Positions 1-8,359 of a DNA stretch of 64,000 nucleotides are shown piece by piece; positions within the stretch are counted from its first letter, which is position 1, and every line of letters begins with the position of its first letter. The position numbers and the translations under genes were made by a program. The stretch comes from CAZHEV01 sp964531335 [NCBI: uncultured bacterium] (GTDB taxonomy: Bacteria; Eisenbacteria; RBG-16-71-46; CAZHEV01), in assembly GCA_964531335.1 (NCBI GenBank), contig CAZHEV010000002.1, positions 204,016-268,015 of the forward strand, read 5' to 3'. The notes below the pieces were generated by a model. That model saw only the letters and a list, made by a program, of their open reading frames with translations. It was not told the origin of the DNA and searched no databases.

Positions 1-2
1 GG

Positions 3-16
3 CCCGCAATCGCGGG
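3..16. terminator. Small GC hairpin at the window edge
   Basis: CCCGC and GCGGG form a perfect 5-bp stem around AATC, just upstream of the first gene. It may end transcription of a gene lying outside the window. There is no clear T-tract, so this is tentative. Confidence 0.2.
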
Positions 17-120
17 ACCTTTATACCCCTCGCGAGGCTGTGTCTCGGATCAGCCTGGTACAACGAACTCTGTTGCTTGCGGCCTACCTGCAGCAGGCCG
101 GGTGAAGAGGATAGCCGCGC

Positions 121-1734
121 TTGAGAAGACCACCGGTGGAGCCCCCGGACACAGATCTCATAGAGCCTCGAGACCGTCCGCCGGTCGTGCCGCAGCGGAT
201 AGCCTTTTCCACAGAAGGGATCGTCTCCACCGCTCACTACGAGGCCACCGAGGCGGGAGCCCGGATCCTGGAGGCGGGAGGTAACGCAGTGGACGCCGCC
301 GTCGCCGCGGCCTTCGCGCTCTGTGTTTGCGAGCCCCAGGCGTCCGGTCTGGGCGGGCAGACCATGATGCTCATCCACCTTTCCAGCGCGAGGCGCAGCA
401 TAGCTCTGGACGGATCCTCCCGGGCGCCGAACAGGGCGACTGTTTCCAGGGTCGGCGGCTCGCGGCGGAAGCACGGCTACAGGGCTACAACGGTGCCCAG
501 CACGCCGGCTGTGCTTGGGTACGCGCTGGCCAGATACGGGACGTTCGGCCTGCCCGAGGTCCTGGCGCCTTCCGTGAAGTTGGCGCTGGAAGGCTACCAG
601 ATCAGCGAGCTCCAGAGGGCGCTGGCCCGCCGCGAGTCCAAGAAGTTGCGCCGGGGAAACGCGGGTGACCTATATCTCAAGGACGGAAGGCGGCCCCGCG
701 CGGTGGGTTCGGTCCTCCGCCAGCCCGGGTTGGGTGCCACGATGAATCGGATCGGCGCGGCGGGCGTCGAGGACTTCTACACCGGGGACATCTCGCGCGC
801 CATATGCCGGGACATGGCCGCCAACGACGGACTGATCCGCGACGACGACCTTGCGCAGATACCGTGGCCCATAGAGAGGCGACCGCTCGCCACGAGGTTC
901 GACGGCCACAGGGTCCTGTCGTTCCCCCCGCCGGGCGCCGGCAGGGTGCTGATAGAAATGCTCCACATCATGGAGCGCTTTCCGTCCGGCCGGTGGGATC
1001 CGGACACGCTGGAAGGGGCGCTTCTGCTCACGGAGGTCATGAGGAAGGGGGCGCTCGACCGCAGGGATCGCCCGCGCGACCCGAACCTCCACCAGCAGGC
1101 CGACGACAGGCGCATGCTCGACCGGGATTACGCCAAGAGCGCGGCGGCGGGCATTCGAAAGAGGCTTCGCGCTCAAGGAGAGACCACCCACCTATCGGTC
1201 ATGGACCGCCGGGACAACGTTGTGGCCCTCACCCAGTCTATCGAGGGCGTCTTCGGGGCCTGCGTCGCCACGCCCGAGCTCGGGTTCTTGTACAACAACT
1301 ACATGAACGCCTTCGAGTACAAAGATATATCCCATCCATATTATCTGAGGCCCAACGCCGTGCCCTGGGCCAGCGTCGCCCCAACCATCGTCTTCGCGGG
1401 CCGCAGGCCCTGGTTGGCCCTCGGATCGCCGGGAAGCGACCGCATAGTGTCCGCTATCTTGCAGGTGCTGCTGAGGCTGAGATCGTCCACTCCCTATGAG
1501 GCCGTCGCGGCCCCCAGGCTGCACTGCTCCGTCGAGGGCAGGGTTTCATTGGAAGCGCCGCGGTTCAGAGACGACATCCCGCGAGAGCTGGAGCGCCGCG
1601 GTTACGAAGTCGACAGGCGCGACTCTTTCTCCTTCTACATGGGCTGCGTGCAACTCGCGATGCGCGAGCGATCCGGTTTCATCGGCGTGGCCGATCCGCG
1701 CAGGGACGGCTCCGCCGGAGGCCCGGTGGGTTGA
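121..1734 (+). CDS. Gamma-glutamyltranspeptidase family protein (divergent)
   Basis: Ntn-hydrolase of the gamma-glutamyltranspeptidase family, which self-cleaves before a catalytic Thr and transfers or hydrolyses gamma-glutamyl groups. The N-terminal family signature (GGNAVDAAVAAAFAL, then GLGG) and the ETTHLSV motif with putative nucleophile Thr355 are present. TTG at 121 is preceded by GAAGAGGA, and no signal peptide is seen, so a cytoplasmic protein is suggested. Several substrate-site positions differ from E. coli GGT. The Asn after the nucleophile region is replaced (TQSIEGVFG), NNQMDD is NNYMNA, the SS pair is AS, and the GG pair is GS. At 537 residues the length is normal. The family call is sound, but true glutathione hydrolysis is doubtful. 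Confidence 0.85.
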   Translation: MRRPPVEPPDTDLIEPRDRPPVVPQRIAFSTEGIVSTAHYEATEAGARILEAGGNAVDAAVAAAFALCVCEPQASGLGGQTMMLIHLSSARRSIALDGSSRAPNRATVSRVGGSRRKHGYRATTVPSTPAVLGYALARYGTFGLPEVLAPSVKLALEGYQISELQRALARRESKKLRRGNAGDLYLKDGRRPRAVGSVLRQPGLGATMNRIGAAGVEDFYTGDISRAICRDMAANDGLIRDDDLAQIPWPIERRPLATRFDGHRVLSFPPPGAGRVLIEMLHIMERFPSGRWDPDTLEGALLLTEVMRKGALDRRDRPRDPNLHQQADDRRMLDRDYAKSAAAGIRKRLRAQGETTHLSVMDRRDNVVALTQSIEGVFGACVATPELGFLYNNYMNAFEYKDISHPYYLRPNAVPWASVAPTIVFAGRRPWLALGSPGSDRIVSAILQVLLRLRSSTPYEAVAAPRLHCSVEGRVSLEAPRFRDDIPRELERRGYEVDRRDSFSFYMGCVQLAMRERSGFIGVADPRRDGSAGGPVG

Positions 1735-1773
1735 GGCCCGCCTTGCCCCATCGATAACCCGCGCCGCCCTCGG

Positions 1774-1791
1774 AGGCGTGTGCGAACGCCT
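1774..1791 (+). terminator. Hairpin after the GGT-family gene
   Basis: AGGCGT and ACGCCT form a stem around a 6-nt loop, and partly matching outer arms (GCCCT near 1766, AGGGC near 1798) extend it. It lies between the GGT-family stop codon and the promoter of the next gene. The absence of a T-tract makes termination uncertain. Confidence 0.3.
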
Positions 1792-1841
1792 TGGCGCAGG
1801 GCGCGGCGGTGGCGGCCGAGACGCGCGGCGGCCTCCTTCCG

Positions 1842-1870
1842 TTGACTTGCCGTGTCATAAGCGGGATAAT
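1842..1870 (+). promoter_or_regulatory. Sigma-70-type promoter of the first sigma-54 activator
   Basis: TTGACT (1842-1847), a 17-bp spacer and GATAAT (1865-1870), lying 26 bp before the ATG at 1897. Good matches and ideal spacing indicate housekeeping transcription of the regulator. Confidence 0.7.
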
Positions 1871-1896
1871 CATATGACGAGAGGAGCTTTCGAGTT

Positions 1897-3297
1897 ATGT
1901 CCACCGATTCCCATCCCATGGATCCCAACGGAAACGGCGACTTCAGGGCGAACATCCTGGTCGTGGACGGAGACGAGCGCAGCGCCAAGGGCCTCGTCGC
2001 CGGCTTGAAAGAGGCCGGCCACGAGGTCGTCTGGGCCCGGGACGGTGAGGTGGGCTACAACGTGCTCGACTCCGACGATCCGCTCAACGTGATGATCACC
2101 GAGCTCAACGCCCACCACATAGACGGGATGAGACTCCTTCAGATATCAAAAAAGAGACATCCTGGGATCTGCGTGATCATGATCGCCAGGGAGCCGGAGA
2201 TGGAGCTGGCCACGGAGGCCATGCGCGAAGGTGCGTACGACTTTCAGACGAAGCCGCTGAACGTCGAGCGCGTCAAGGCCGTGATCCAGCGCGGACTATC
2301 GCATCAGAAGCTGGCGGTGGAGCTCACCGAGCTCAAGAAGAGAATGGATCGCGGGCACGGCCTGGATGACATCATAGGCGGATCGCCGGGCATGATCGCG
2401 GTTTTCGACAAGATCAAGCAGGTGGCGGACACCAGGGCGACGGTCTTGATAACGGGCGAGACCGGCACCGGCAAGGAGCTCGTCGCCAAGGCGATTCACC
2501 GTCACAGCCCCCGCAAGGGTAGTCCGTTCGTGATGCTGAACTGCGCCGCGCTGGCCGAGGGAGTGATCGAGAGCGAGCTTTTCGGGCACGAAAAGGGAGC
2601 CTTCACCGGGGCGCTCACCGAGCGCAGGGGGCGGTTCGAGATAGCCGCCGGAGGCACCTTGTTCTTGGACGAGGTGGGGGAGATGCCCATGTCCACCCAG
2701 GCCAAGCTCCTGCGGGTGCTCCAGGAGCGGGAGTTCGAGAGGGTGGGCGGCAACAAGACCATAAGGGTCGATGTCAGGGTAATCGCCGCTACCAACAGGG
2801 ACCTGGCTGAGCTGGTGGAGCAGGGAAGGTACCGGGAGACGCTCTACTATAGGCTGAACGTCGCGAAGATCGAGCTGCCGCCGCTCAGAGACAGAAAGCA
2901 AGACATCCCCTTGCTCGTGGAGGCGTTCATCAAGGAGTTCAACAAGTCGAATGACAGGAACGTGACGGGAATCACGCGCGGCGCGACGGATTGCCTGCTC
3001 CAATACGACTGGCCGGGCAACGTGAGGGAGCTCAGGAACGTGATAGAGGGCATGATCGTCTTCTGCTCCACGAGGAGGCTGTTGGAGGTCGGGGATCTGC
3101 CGCACCATCTACGTCGGCAGAACGCCCGCCTCCCCTTTGTCCCGGCCCGGGTCGGGATGACCATGAACGAGATCGAGAGAAACGCGATTGGGGAGACCCT
3201 GAAGCACGTGGGCTACGACAAGCAGAAAGCCGCCGAAATGCTGGGGATCGGCCTGAGGACGCTGTACAGGAAGATAAAGGAGTACGAGATAGACTGA
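1897..3297 (+). CDS. NtrC-family sigma-54 activator with a Glu-substituted receiver domain
   Basis: Three-domain sigma-54 activator of 466 residues. The receiver domain is about residues 18-135. The AAA+ domain has Walker A GETGTGKE (187-194), the sigma-54 contact loop GAFTGA (234-239) and Walker B GGTLFLDE (252-259). A Fis-type helix-turn-helix lies at about 439-460. In the receiver the acidic residues D24/D26 and the Lys of TKP (K119) are kept. The phospho-acceptor Asp aligns with Glu69 (MITELNAHHIDG), and the conserved Thr/Ser aligns with Ala97. It therefore probably cannot be phosphorylated normally and may be constitutively active or respond to another input. It sits directly upstream of groES-groEL, whose leader carries a sigma-54-type promoter, so groESL is its likely target (inference). 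Confidence 0.93.
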   Translation: MSTDSHPMDPNGNGDFRANILVVDGDERSAKGLVAGLKEAGHEVVWARDGEVGYNVLDSDDPLNVMITELNAHHIDGMRLLQISKKRHPGICVIMIAREPEMELATEAMREGAYDFQTKPLNVERVKAVIQRGLSHQKLAVELTELKKRMDRGHGLDDIIGGSPGMIAVFDKIKQVADTRATVLITGETGTGKELVAKAIHRHSPRKGSPFVMLNCAALAEGVIESELFGHEKGAFTGALTERRGRFEIAAGGTLFLDEVGEMPMSTQAKLLRVLQEREFERVGGNKTIRVDVRVIAATNRDLAELVEQGRYRETLYYRLNVAKIELPPLRDRKQDIPLLVEAFIKEFNKSNDRNVTGITRGATDCLLQYDWPGNVRELRNVIEGMIVFCSTRRLLEVGDLPHHLRRQNARLPFVPARVGMTMNEIERNAIGETLKHVGYDKQKAAEMLGIGLRTLYRKIKEYEID

Positions 3298-3335
3298 GGC
3301 CCTCGTCGGCAGCCCTTCCGGGCCTCGGGCCGACT

Positions 3336-3350
3336 TTGCCTAAGTGGCAA
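3336..3350. promoter_or_regulatory. Inverted repeat TTGCC-N5-GGCAA upstream of groES
   Basis: Perfect 5-bp inverted repeat about 185 bp before the groES -24 element. This is a typical distance for an enhancer-like site of a sigma-54 activator. A role as activator-binding site is inference. Confidence 0.35.
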
Positions 3351-3404
3351 TGAAGGCTGTCTGGGCGCGCCCTGTGCCCTTTCAGTGACAGGCGATGATC
3401 TCAC

Positions 3405-3425
3405 TTCTTGTCATTTTGGCAAGAA
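3405..3425. promoter_or_regulatory. Inverted repeat TTCTTG-N9-CAAGAA upstream of groES
   Basis: Perfect 6-bp arms. Its right arm contains GGCAA at 3418, exactly 72 bp after the GGCAA at 3346 and 72 bp before another at 3490. Candidate activator-binding site in the 353-bp groES upstream region. No CIRCE element (the HrcA operator) is seen in that region. Confidence 0.35.
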
Positions 3426-3528
3426 TAGCGGGATCGAGGCCGTCAGGGCTTGGTCTACGGTTGACAACTGGCCCCGTAACAGCTTTTCCGGCAAGTGCTT
3501 ATCGAGTCCCTCCGGCATTTGCCCCCGC

Positions 3529-3546
3529 TTGGCACACAAAGTGCAT
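3529..3546 (+). promoter_or_regulatory. Sigma-54-type (-24/-12) promoter of groES-groEL
   Basis: TTGGCACACAAAGTGCAT has GG (3531-3532) and GC (3543-3544) separated by exactly 10 bp. It matches TGGCAC-N5-TTGC except for G in place of the first T of the -12 block. Transcription would start near 3556, about 95 nt before the groES ATG. Two sigma-54 activator genes flank the operon. Confidence 0.65.
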
Positions 3547-3651
3547 CTTGCAATTAAGCTCCACACGGGTCGGGGGACTCAGTTCCAATAACAGACTCAA
3601 CAGCGTTGTCTGTAACTTCAGGCTTTCATCTGAGGAAAGGGGTGCACAGTG

Positions 3652-3939
3652 ATGAAGGTCCAGCCATTGGCCGACAGGATTCTGGTCAAGAGGATCGAGG
3701 AAGAGGAGACGAAGAAGGGCGGCATCATTATCCCGGATACCGCAAAGGAGAAGCCCCAGGAGGCGGAGGTCGTCAGCGTGGGCAAAGGCCGCCTTACCGA
3801 AGAGGGCAAGCACATTCCTCTCGAGCTCAAGAAAGGTGACAAGATCCTCATGGGCAAGTACTCGGGTACCGACGTCAAGATCCAAGGCGACGAGTACGTG
3901 ATCATGAGAGAGGAAGACGTCCTGGCGATCATCAAGTAG
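3652..3939 (+). CDS. groES: Co-chaperonin GroES
   Basis: 10-kDa co-chaperonin forming the heptameric lid of GroEL in the cytoplasm. The protein has the full usual length (95 residues), the family start [14 protein letters not shown], and the mobile-loop region [20 protein letters not shown] at 3652 is chosen because family members begin MKV. A GTG lies one codon upstream, and both are served by GAGGAAAGG at 3632-3640. It is followed 54 bp later by groEL in a classical operon. Its leader carries a sigma-54-type promoter rather than a recognisable CIRCE/HrcA site, which is unusual for this operon. Confidence 0.98.
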   Translation: MKVQPLADRILVKRIEEEETKKGGIIIPDTAKEKPQEAEVVSVGKGRLTEEGKHIPLELKKGDKILMGKYSGTDVKIQGDEYVIMREEDVLAIIK

Positions 3940-3987
3940 ATGGGGGACGGTGGGAAGGCCGGACCGCCGGTCTTGATAAAGGAGTGA

Positions 3988-5634
<1,647 letters not shown>

Positions 5635-5658
5635 TACGCGAGATATATCGCGCCGTAT

Positions 5659-5696
5659 CCGGGGGGGCCCGCCGCGGTCCCCCCGGTTTCTTTTTT
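5659..5696 (+). terminator. Intrinsic terminator of groESL
   Basis: CCGGGGGG (5659-5666) pairs with CCCCCCGG (5679-5686), followed by TTTCTTTTTT. It is a textbook rho-independent terminator 24 bp after the groEL stop codon. Confidence 0.9.
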
Positions 5697-5863
5697 GGGC
5701 GGGGAGGCCTCCGGCCGCCTCCCCGGAGGCCCCTCGCCCGCTCCGCCGCGTGGAGGACGGGCCCTGGAGAGCCGCCGGGGATCCATGTCGAAACCTGCTG
5801 AATGGCTCGTCGCGGCCTGCCGATACTTGAGGTGAGCTCAAGCGCCAACCGAAAGGTATTGTC

Positions 5864-7318
5864 ATGGCCATCGGAGTACTCATCGTCACGGAGTCCAAGA
5901 ACGACCGCGACCGGCTGGCCGACCTCGTGAGCTCCCTCGGGCACTGGCCGATCTGTCCCTCCAGCCCCGAGGAGCTCCGTGAGGCACCGCCCGCCGACGC
6001 CGCCGTGCTCGATCTCGACAACTTCGCGTCCTCCGGCTGGATCGAGGGGATCGTCCGGAGCAAGGCCCGCCATGAAAGGATGCAGGTCCTGGCTCTGGGA
6101 GCGCGGTCGCTCGGGGAGTCGGACGGGCCGGCCAGGGATCTCAGGGTCAGGACCGCAATCCCCAAGCCGCTGGACAAGGCCTATCTCGGCGAGGTTCTCT
6201 CGAACATCGCGCGCTCGGTGCGCCGCAGGGAGGTGGGTGAGGCCATCTCCAGGGCGCAGGAAGAGATCCACACCTTTGACAAGATCGTCAGCGAGGACGA
6301 GTCGTTCATGGAGGTCATCCGGACCGCCCGCCGGGTCGCCGCGAGCGACGCCACCTCCGTGCTCATACTGGGGGAGAGCGGGACGGGAAAGGAGCTGATC
6401 GCAAGGGCCATCCATTCGGACAGCAGGCGCAAAGGCGGGCCGTTCGTGGAGGTCAACTGTGCCGCCATTCCCTCGGAGCTCTTGGAGAGCGAGCTCTTCG
6501 GGCACGAAAAGGGCGCGTTCACCGACGCCAGCCGTCAGAAGATAGGCCTCTTTCAGATGGCCGACGGCGGCACGATATTCCTCGACGAGATAGGAGAGAT
6601 GAGCGGCTATCTCCAAGCGAAGCTGCTTAAGTTCCTCGACAGCAAGAAGCTCCGCAGGGTTTCCGGCCGGGAGACTATCGACGTAGACGCCAGGATAGCC
6701 GCCGCGACCAATCGCGATCTCTTCAGCCTCACGAGACAGGGACGGTTCCGGCAAGACCTCTACTACAGGCTCAACGTGGTCCAATTGAATGTCCCTCCAT
6801 TGCGGAAGAGGAGGGGGGACATAGCGCTTCTTGCGGAGTACTTCGCGGACCGGTTCGCTGTGAAGTTCAACAAGGGTCCCGTGGCCATCAGCGCCCAGGT
6901 CTTCAGGCTCCTCGAGTCCTACCAGTGGCCCGGCAACGTCAGGGAGCTTCAGAACGTAATGGAGCGCGCGGTTCTTCTGGACACCAAGGGGATGATAGAG
7001 CCCAGGGATATCCCCATCGCCGACGGAACCAGAGACTCCGAATTCGACCTGGAGCTGCTGACGGAGCTGCGACTCACTATTCCTCCCGAAGGGATAGCCC
7101 TCTCGCTCGTCGAGAGGAAGCTGGTGCAGGCGGCCCTGGAGAGCTCGGACGGGAACGTAACCGAAGCCGCGAGGTTGTTGAGAGTGGGCCGGGGTAAGCT
7201 TAGAACGCTGATAAAGCGCTACGGCATAAACGTTTCCGAACGCGGGGCCGATGGGGGAAAAACATCAGAGTGGCTCGTTGGAGCCGCCGAGCATAACTAC
7301 TTGTCGGACAGCGACTAG
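5864..7318 (+). CDS. Second sigma-54 activator, degenerate receiver and GAFTDA loop
   Basis: 484-residue NtrC-like activator. An N-terminal receiver-like domain (about 1-120) keeps a possible Asp50 and the KP pair (K101), but the usual acidic pocket is replaced (LIVTESKND). The AAA+ domain has Walker A GESGTGKE (170-177) and Walker [10 protein letters not shown]. The sigma-54 contact loop reads GAFTDA (217-222) instead of GAFTGA. A C-terminal Fis-type HTH lies at about 430-452, followed by a 30-residue tail. It starts 168 bp after the groESL terminator, so it has its own promoter or depends on read-through. Lack of a standard phosphorylation pocket suggests control by level, ligand or partner. 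Target genes are not proven. groESL upstream and the lipoprotein gene downstream, both with sigma-54-type promoters, are candidates. Confidence 0.9.
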   Translation: MAIGVLIVTESKNDRDRLADLVSSLGHWPICPSSPEELREAPPADAAVLDLDNFASSGWIEGIVRSKARHERMQVLALGARSLGESDGPARDLRVRTAIPKPLDKAYLGEVLSNIARSVRRREVGEAISRAQEEIHTFDKIVSEDESFMEVIRTARRVAASDATSVLILGESGTGKELIARAIHSDSRRKGGPFVEVNCAAIPSELLESELFGHEKGAFTDASRQKIGLFQMADGGTIFLDEIGEMSGYLQAKLLKFLDSKKLRRVSGRETIDVDARIAAATNRDLFSLTRQGRFRQDLYYRLNVVQLNVPPLRKRRGDIALLAEYFADRFAVKFNKGPVAISAQVFRLLESYQWPGNVRELQNVMERAVLLDTKGMIEPRDIPIADGTRDSEFDLELLTELRLTIPPEGIALSLVERKLVQAALESSDGNVTEAARLLRVGRGKLRTLIKRYGINVSERGADGGKTSEWLVGAAEHNYLSDSD

Positions 7319-7552
7319 GATGTCGATACCCCGACGGCGGGTCCTCATTTTCACCCACTTCCGAGAACTTTTCCACGAAGCGTTCGTCGACTCGACCGCG
7401 ATCCCATGACTTGAGATTCACATTTCATCCGCATTGCATTTTGCCACATGACCCCGCAAGAGAAATAGCGCAAACGATATACCAGTTGACATTTATTCCC
7501 TGGGCGCGCGATCGGGTCGAGATAGTCATCATGTTCTACAAGTTTCCCGAGC

Positions 7553-7570
7553 TTGGCATCGGAGTTGCGA
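7553..7570 (+). promoter_or_regulatory. Sigma-54-type promoter of the ZU5-like lipoprotein
   Basis: TTGGCATCGGAGTTGCGA has GG (7555-7556) and GC (7567-7568) separated by 10 bp, close to consensus at both blocks. Transcription would start near 7580 and the gene starts at 7646. It sits in a 327-bp intergenic region that otherwise shows no gene. Confidence 0.7.
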
Positions 7571-7645
7571 TACCCCCAATCGAAAGGCCGCGGTAGCGGC
7601 GCGTCGGAAGGTTGGCGATACGGACAGCGAGAGGGGGTGCCGAGA

Positions 7646-8248
7646 GTGTCAGCCGAAAGGAAAGCAAGGAGAGGCGCAAAGGAACTGGGGCTTTGTCTGA
7701 TAGTAGGGATCATCGCCTTCTCATTGGGCTGTAGCGCCGACGACATCATGGGTCCTGGTTCTACCGGAATGCCGGGAGACGTCCCGGAAGATGGGCCTGA
7801 CCGCAGTCAAGACATCAATATCCTGGCGGATCCGGACGGCATGGCCGTGCTGAGTGACGAGGGCGACGATGAGGGAAGGGGAACGGCCGTGCTGGTGTCC
7901 GCCGATGAGGGCGGGATTGTCTCCTGGGGCAGGTTCAGCCTCGAGTTTCCACCGGGGGCGCTCTCCGAGGATACGGTGATAAGCGTCGACCAGCCGAATC
8001 CTCATCTGATCATGTGCGAGTTGCAGCCGCATGGTCTGCAGTTCAACGTGCCCGTCACCTTGCGGATCGACTACGGCGGGAGCGTTGCGGAGGACGAGGA
8101 GGCCTCGATGCCGGCGCTCGGCGTCTATTGGTACAACCAGGGAACGGGTTGCTGGGAAGGTGTGGGTGACAACCTGGACGCCGAAGGCGACAAGATGGAG
8201 GCTCAGCTCGAGCACTTCTCCAAGTACACCGCCGGTTGGGGTGGTTAG
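7646..8248 (+). CDS. Lipoprotein with a ZU5-like domain
   Basis: Secreted lipoprotein of about 200 residues. A basic N-terminus and hydrophobic stretch end in the lipobox FSLGC (Cys29), followed by an acidic, flexible linker rich in Asp, Glu, Gly and Pro. The C-terminal half has ZU5-like features: EFPPGALSEDTVISV, then GLQFNVPVTLRIDY, then HFSKYT. GTG at 7646 is chosen because it follows GAGGGGG with normal spacing and gives a clean signal peptide. Longer starts would overlap the sigma-54-type promoter at 7553. ZU5-like domains in bacteria occur in surface or autoprocessing proteins, and the exact role here is unknown. The promoter suggests control by the neighbouring sigma-54 activators. Confidence 0.8.
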   Translation: MSAERKARRGAKELGLCLIVGIIAFSLGCSADDIMGPGSTGMPGDVPEDGPDRSQDINILADPDGMAVLSDEGDDEGRGTAVLVSADEGGIVSWGRFSLEFPPGALSEDTVISVDQPNPHLIMCELQPHGLQFNVPVTLRIDYGGSVAEDEEASMPALGVYWYNQGTGCWEGVGDNLDAEGDKMEAQLEHFSKYTAGWGG

Positions 8249-8281
8249 GTGGCCTCAATAAGAATTGGGAGCCCCTCGCCC

Positions 8282-8313
8282 GCGGCTTGGCGCTGATGGG
8301 AGCGCCAAGCCGC
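8282..8313. terminator. Bidirectional hairpin between convergent genes
   Basis: GCGGCTTGGCGCT and AGCGCCAAGCCGC form a perfect 13-bp stem around GATGGG, followed by a T-rich stretch on the plus strand. It separates the lipoprotein gene from the convergent kinase gene. Confidence 0.75.
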
Positions 8314-8359
8314 TTCTGCTTGGTACGCCCGGCCGAGGCGCCTCCGGGCCTTGCGACGT

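Noticed and set aside
3461-3466. TTGACA upstream of groES as a housekeeping promoter
   Set aside because: The expected -10 position reads TTTTCC, not TATAAT-like.
7486-7491. TTGACA as a sigma-70 -35 element before the ZU5-like lipoprotein
   Set aside because: No acceptable -10 at 16-18 bp (CGATCG-like bases there). The sigma-54-type promoter at 7553 explains the gene better.
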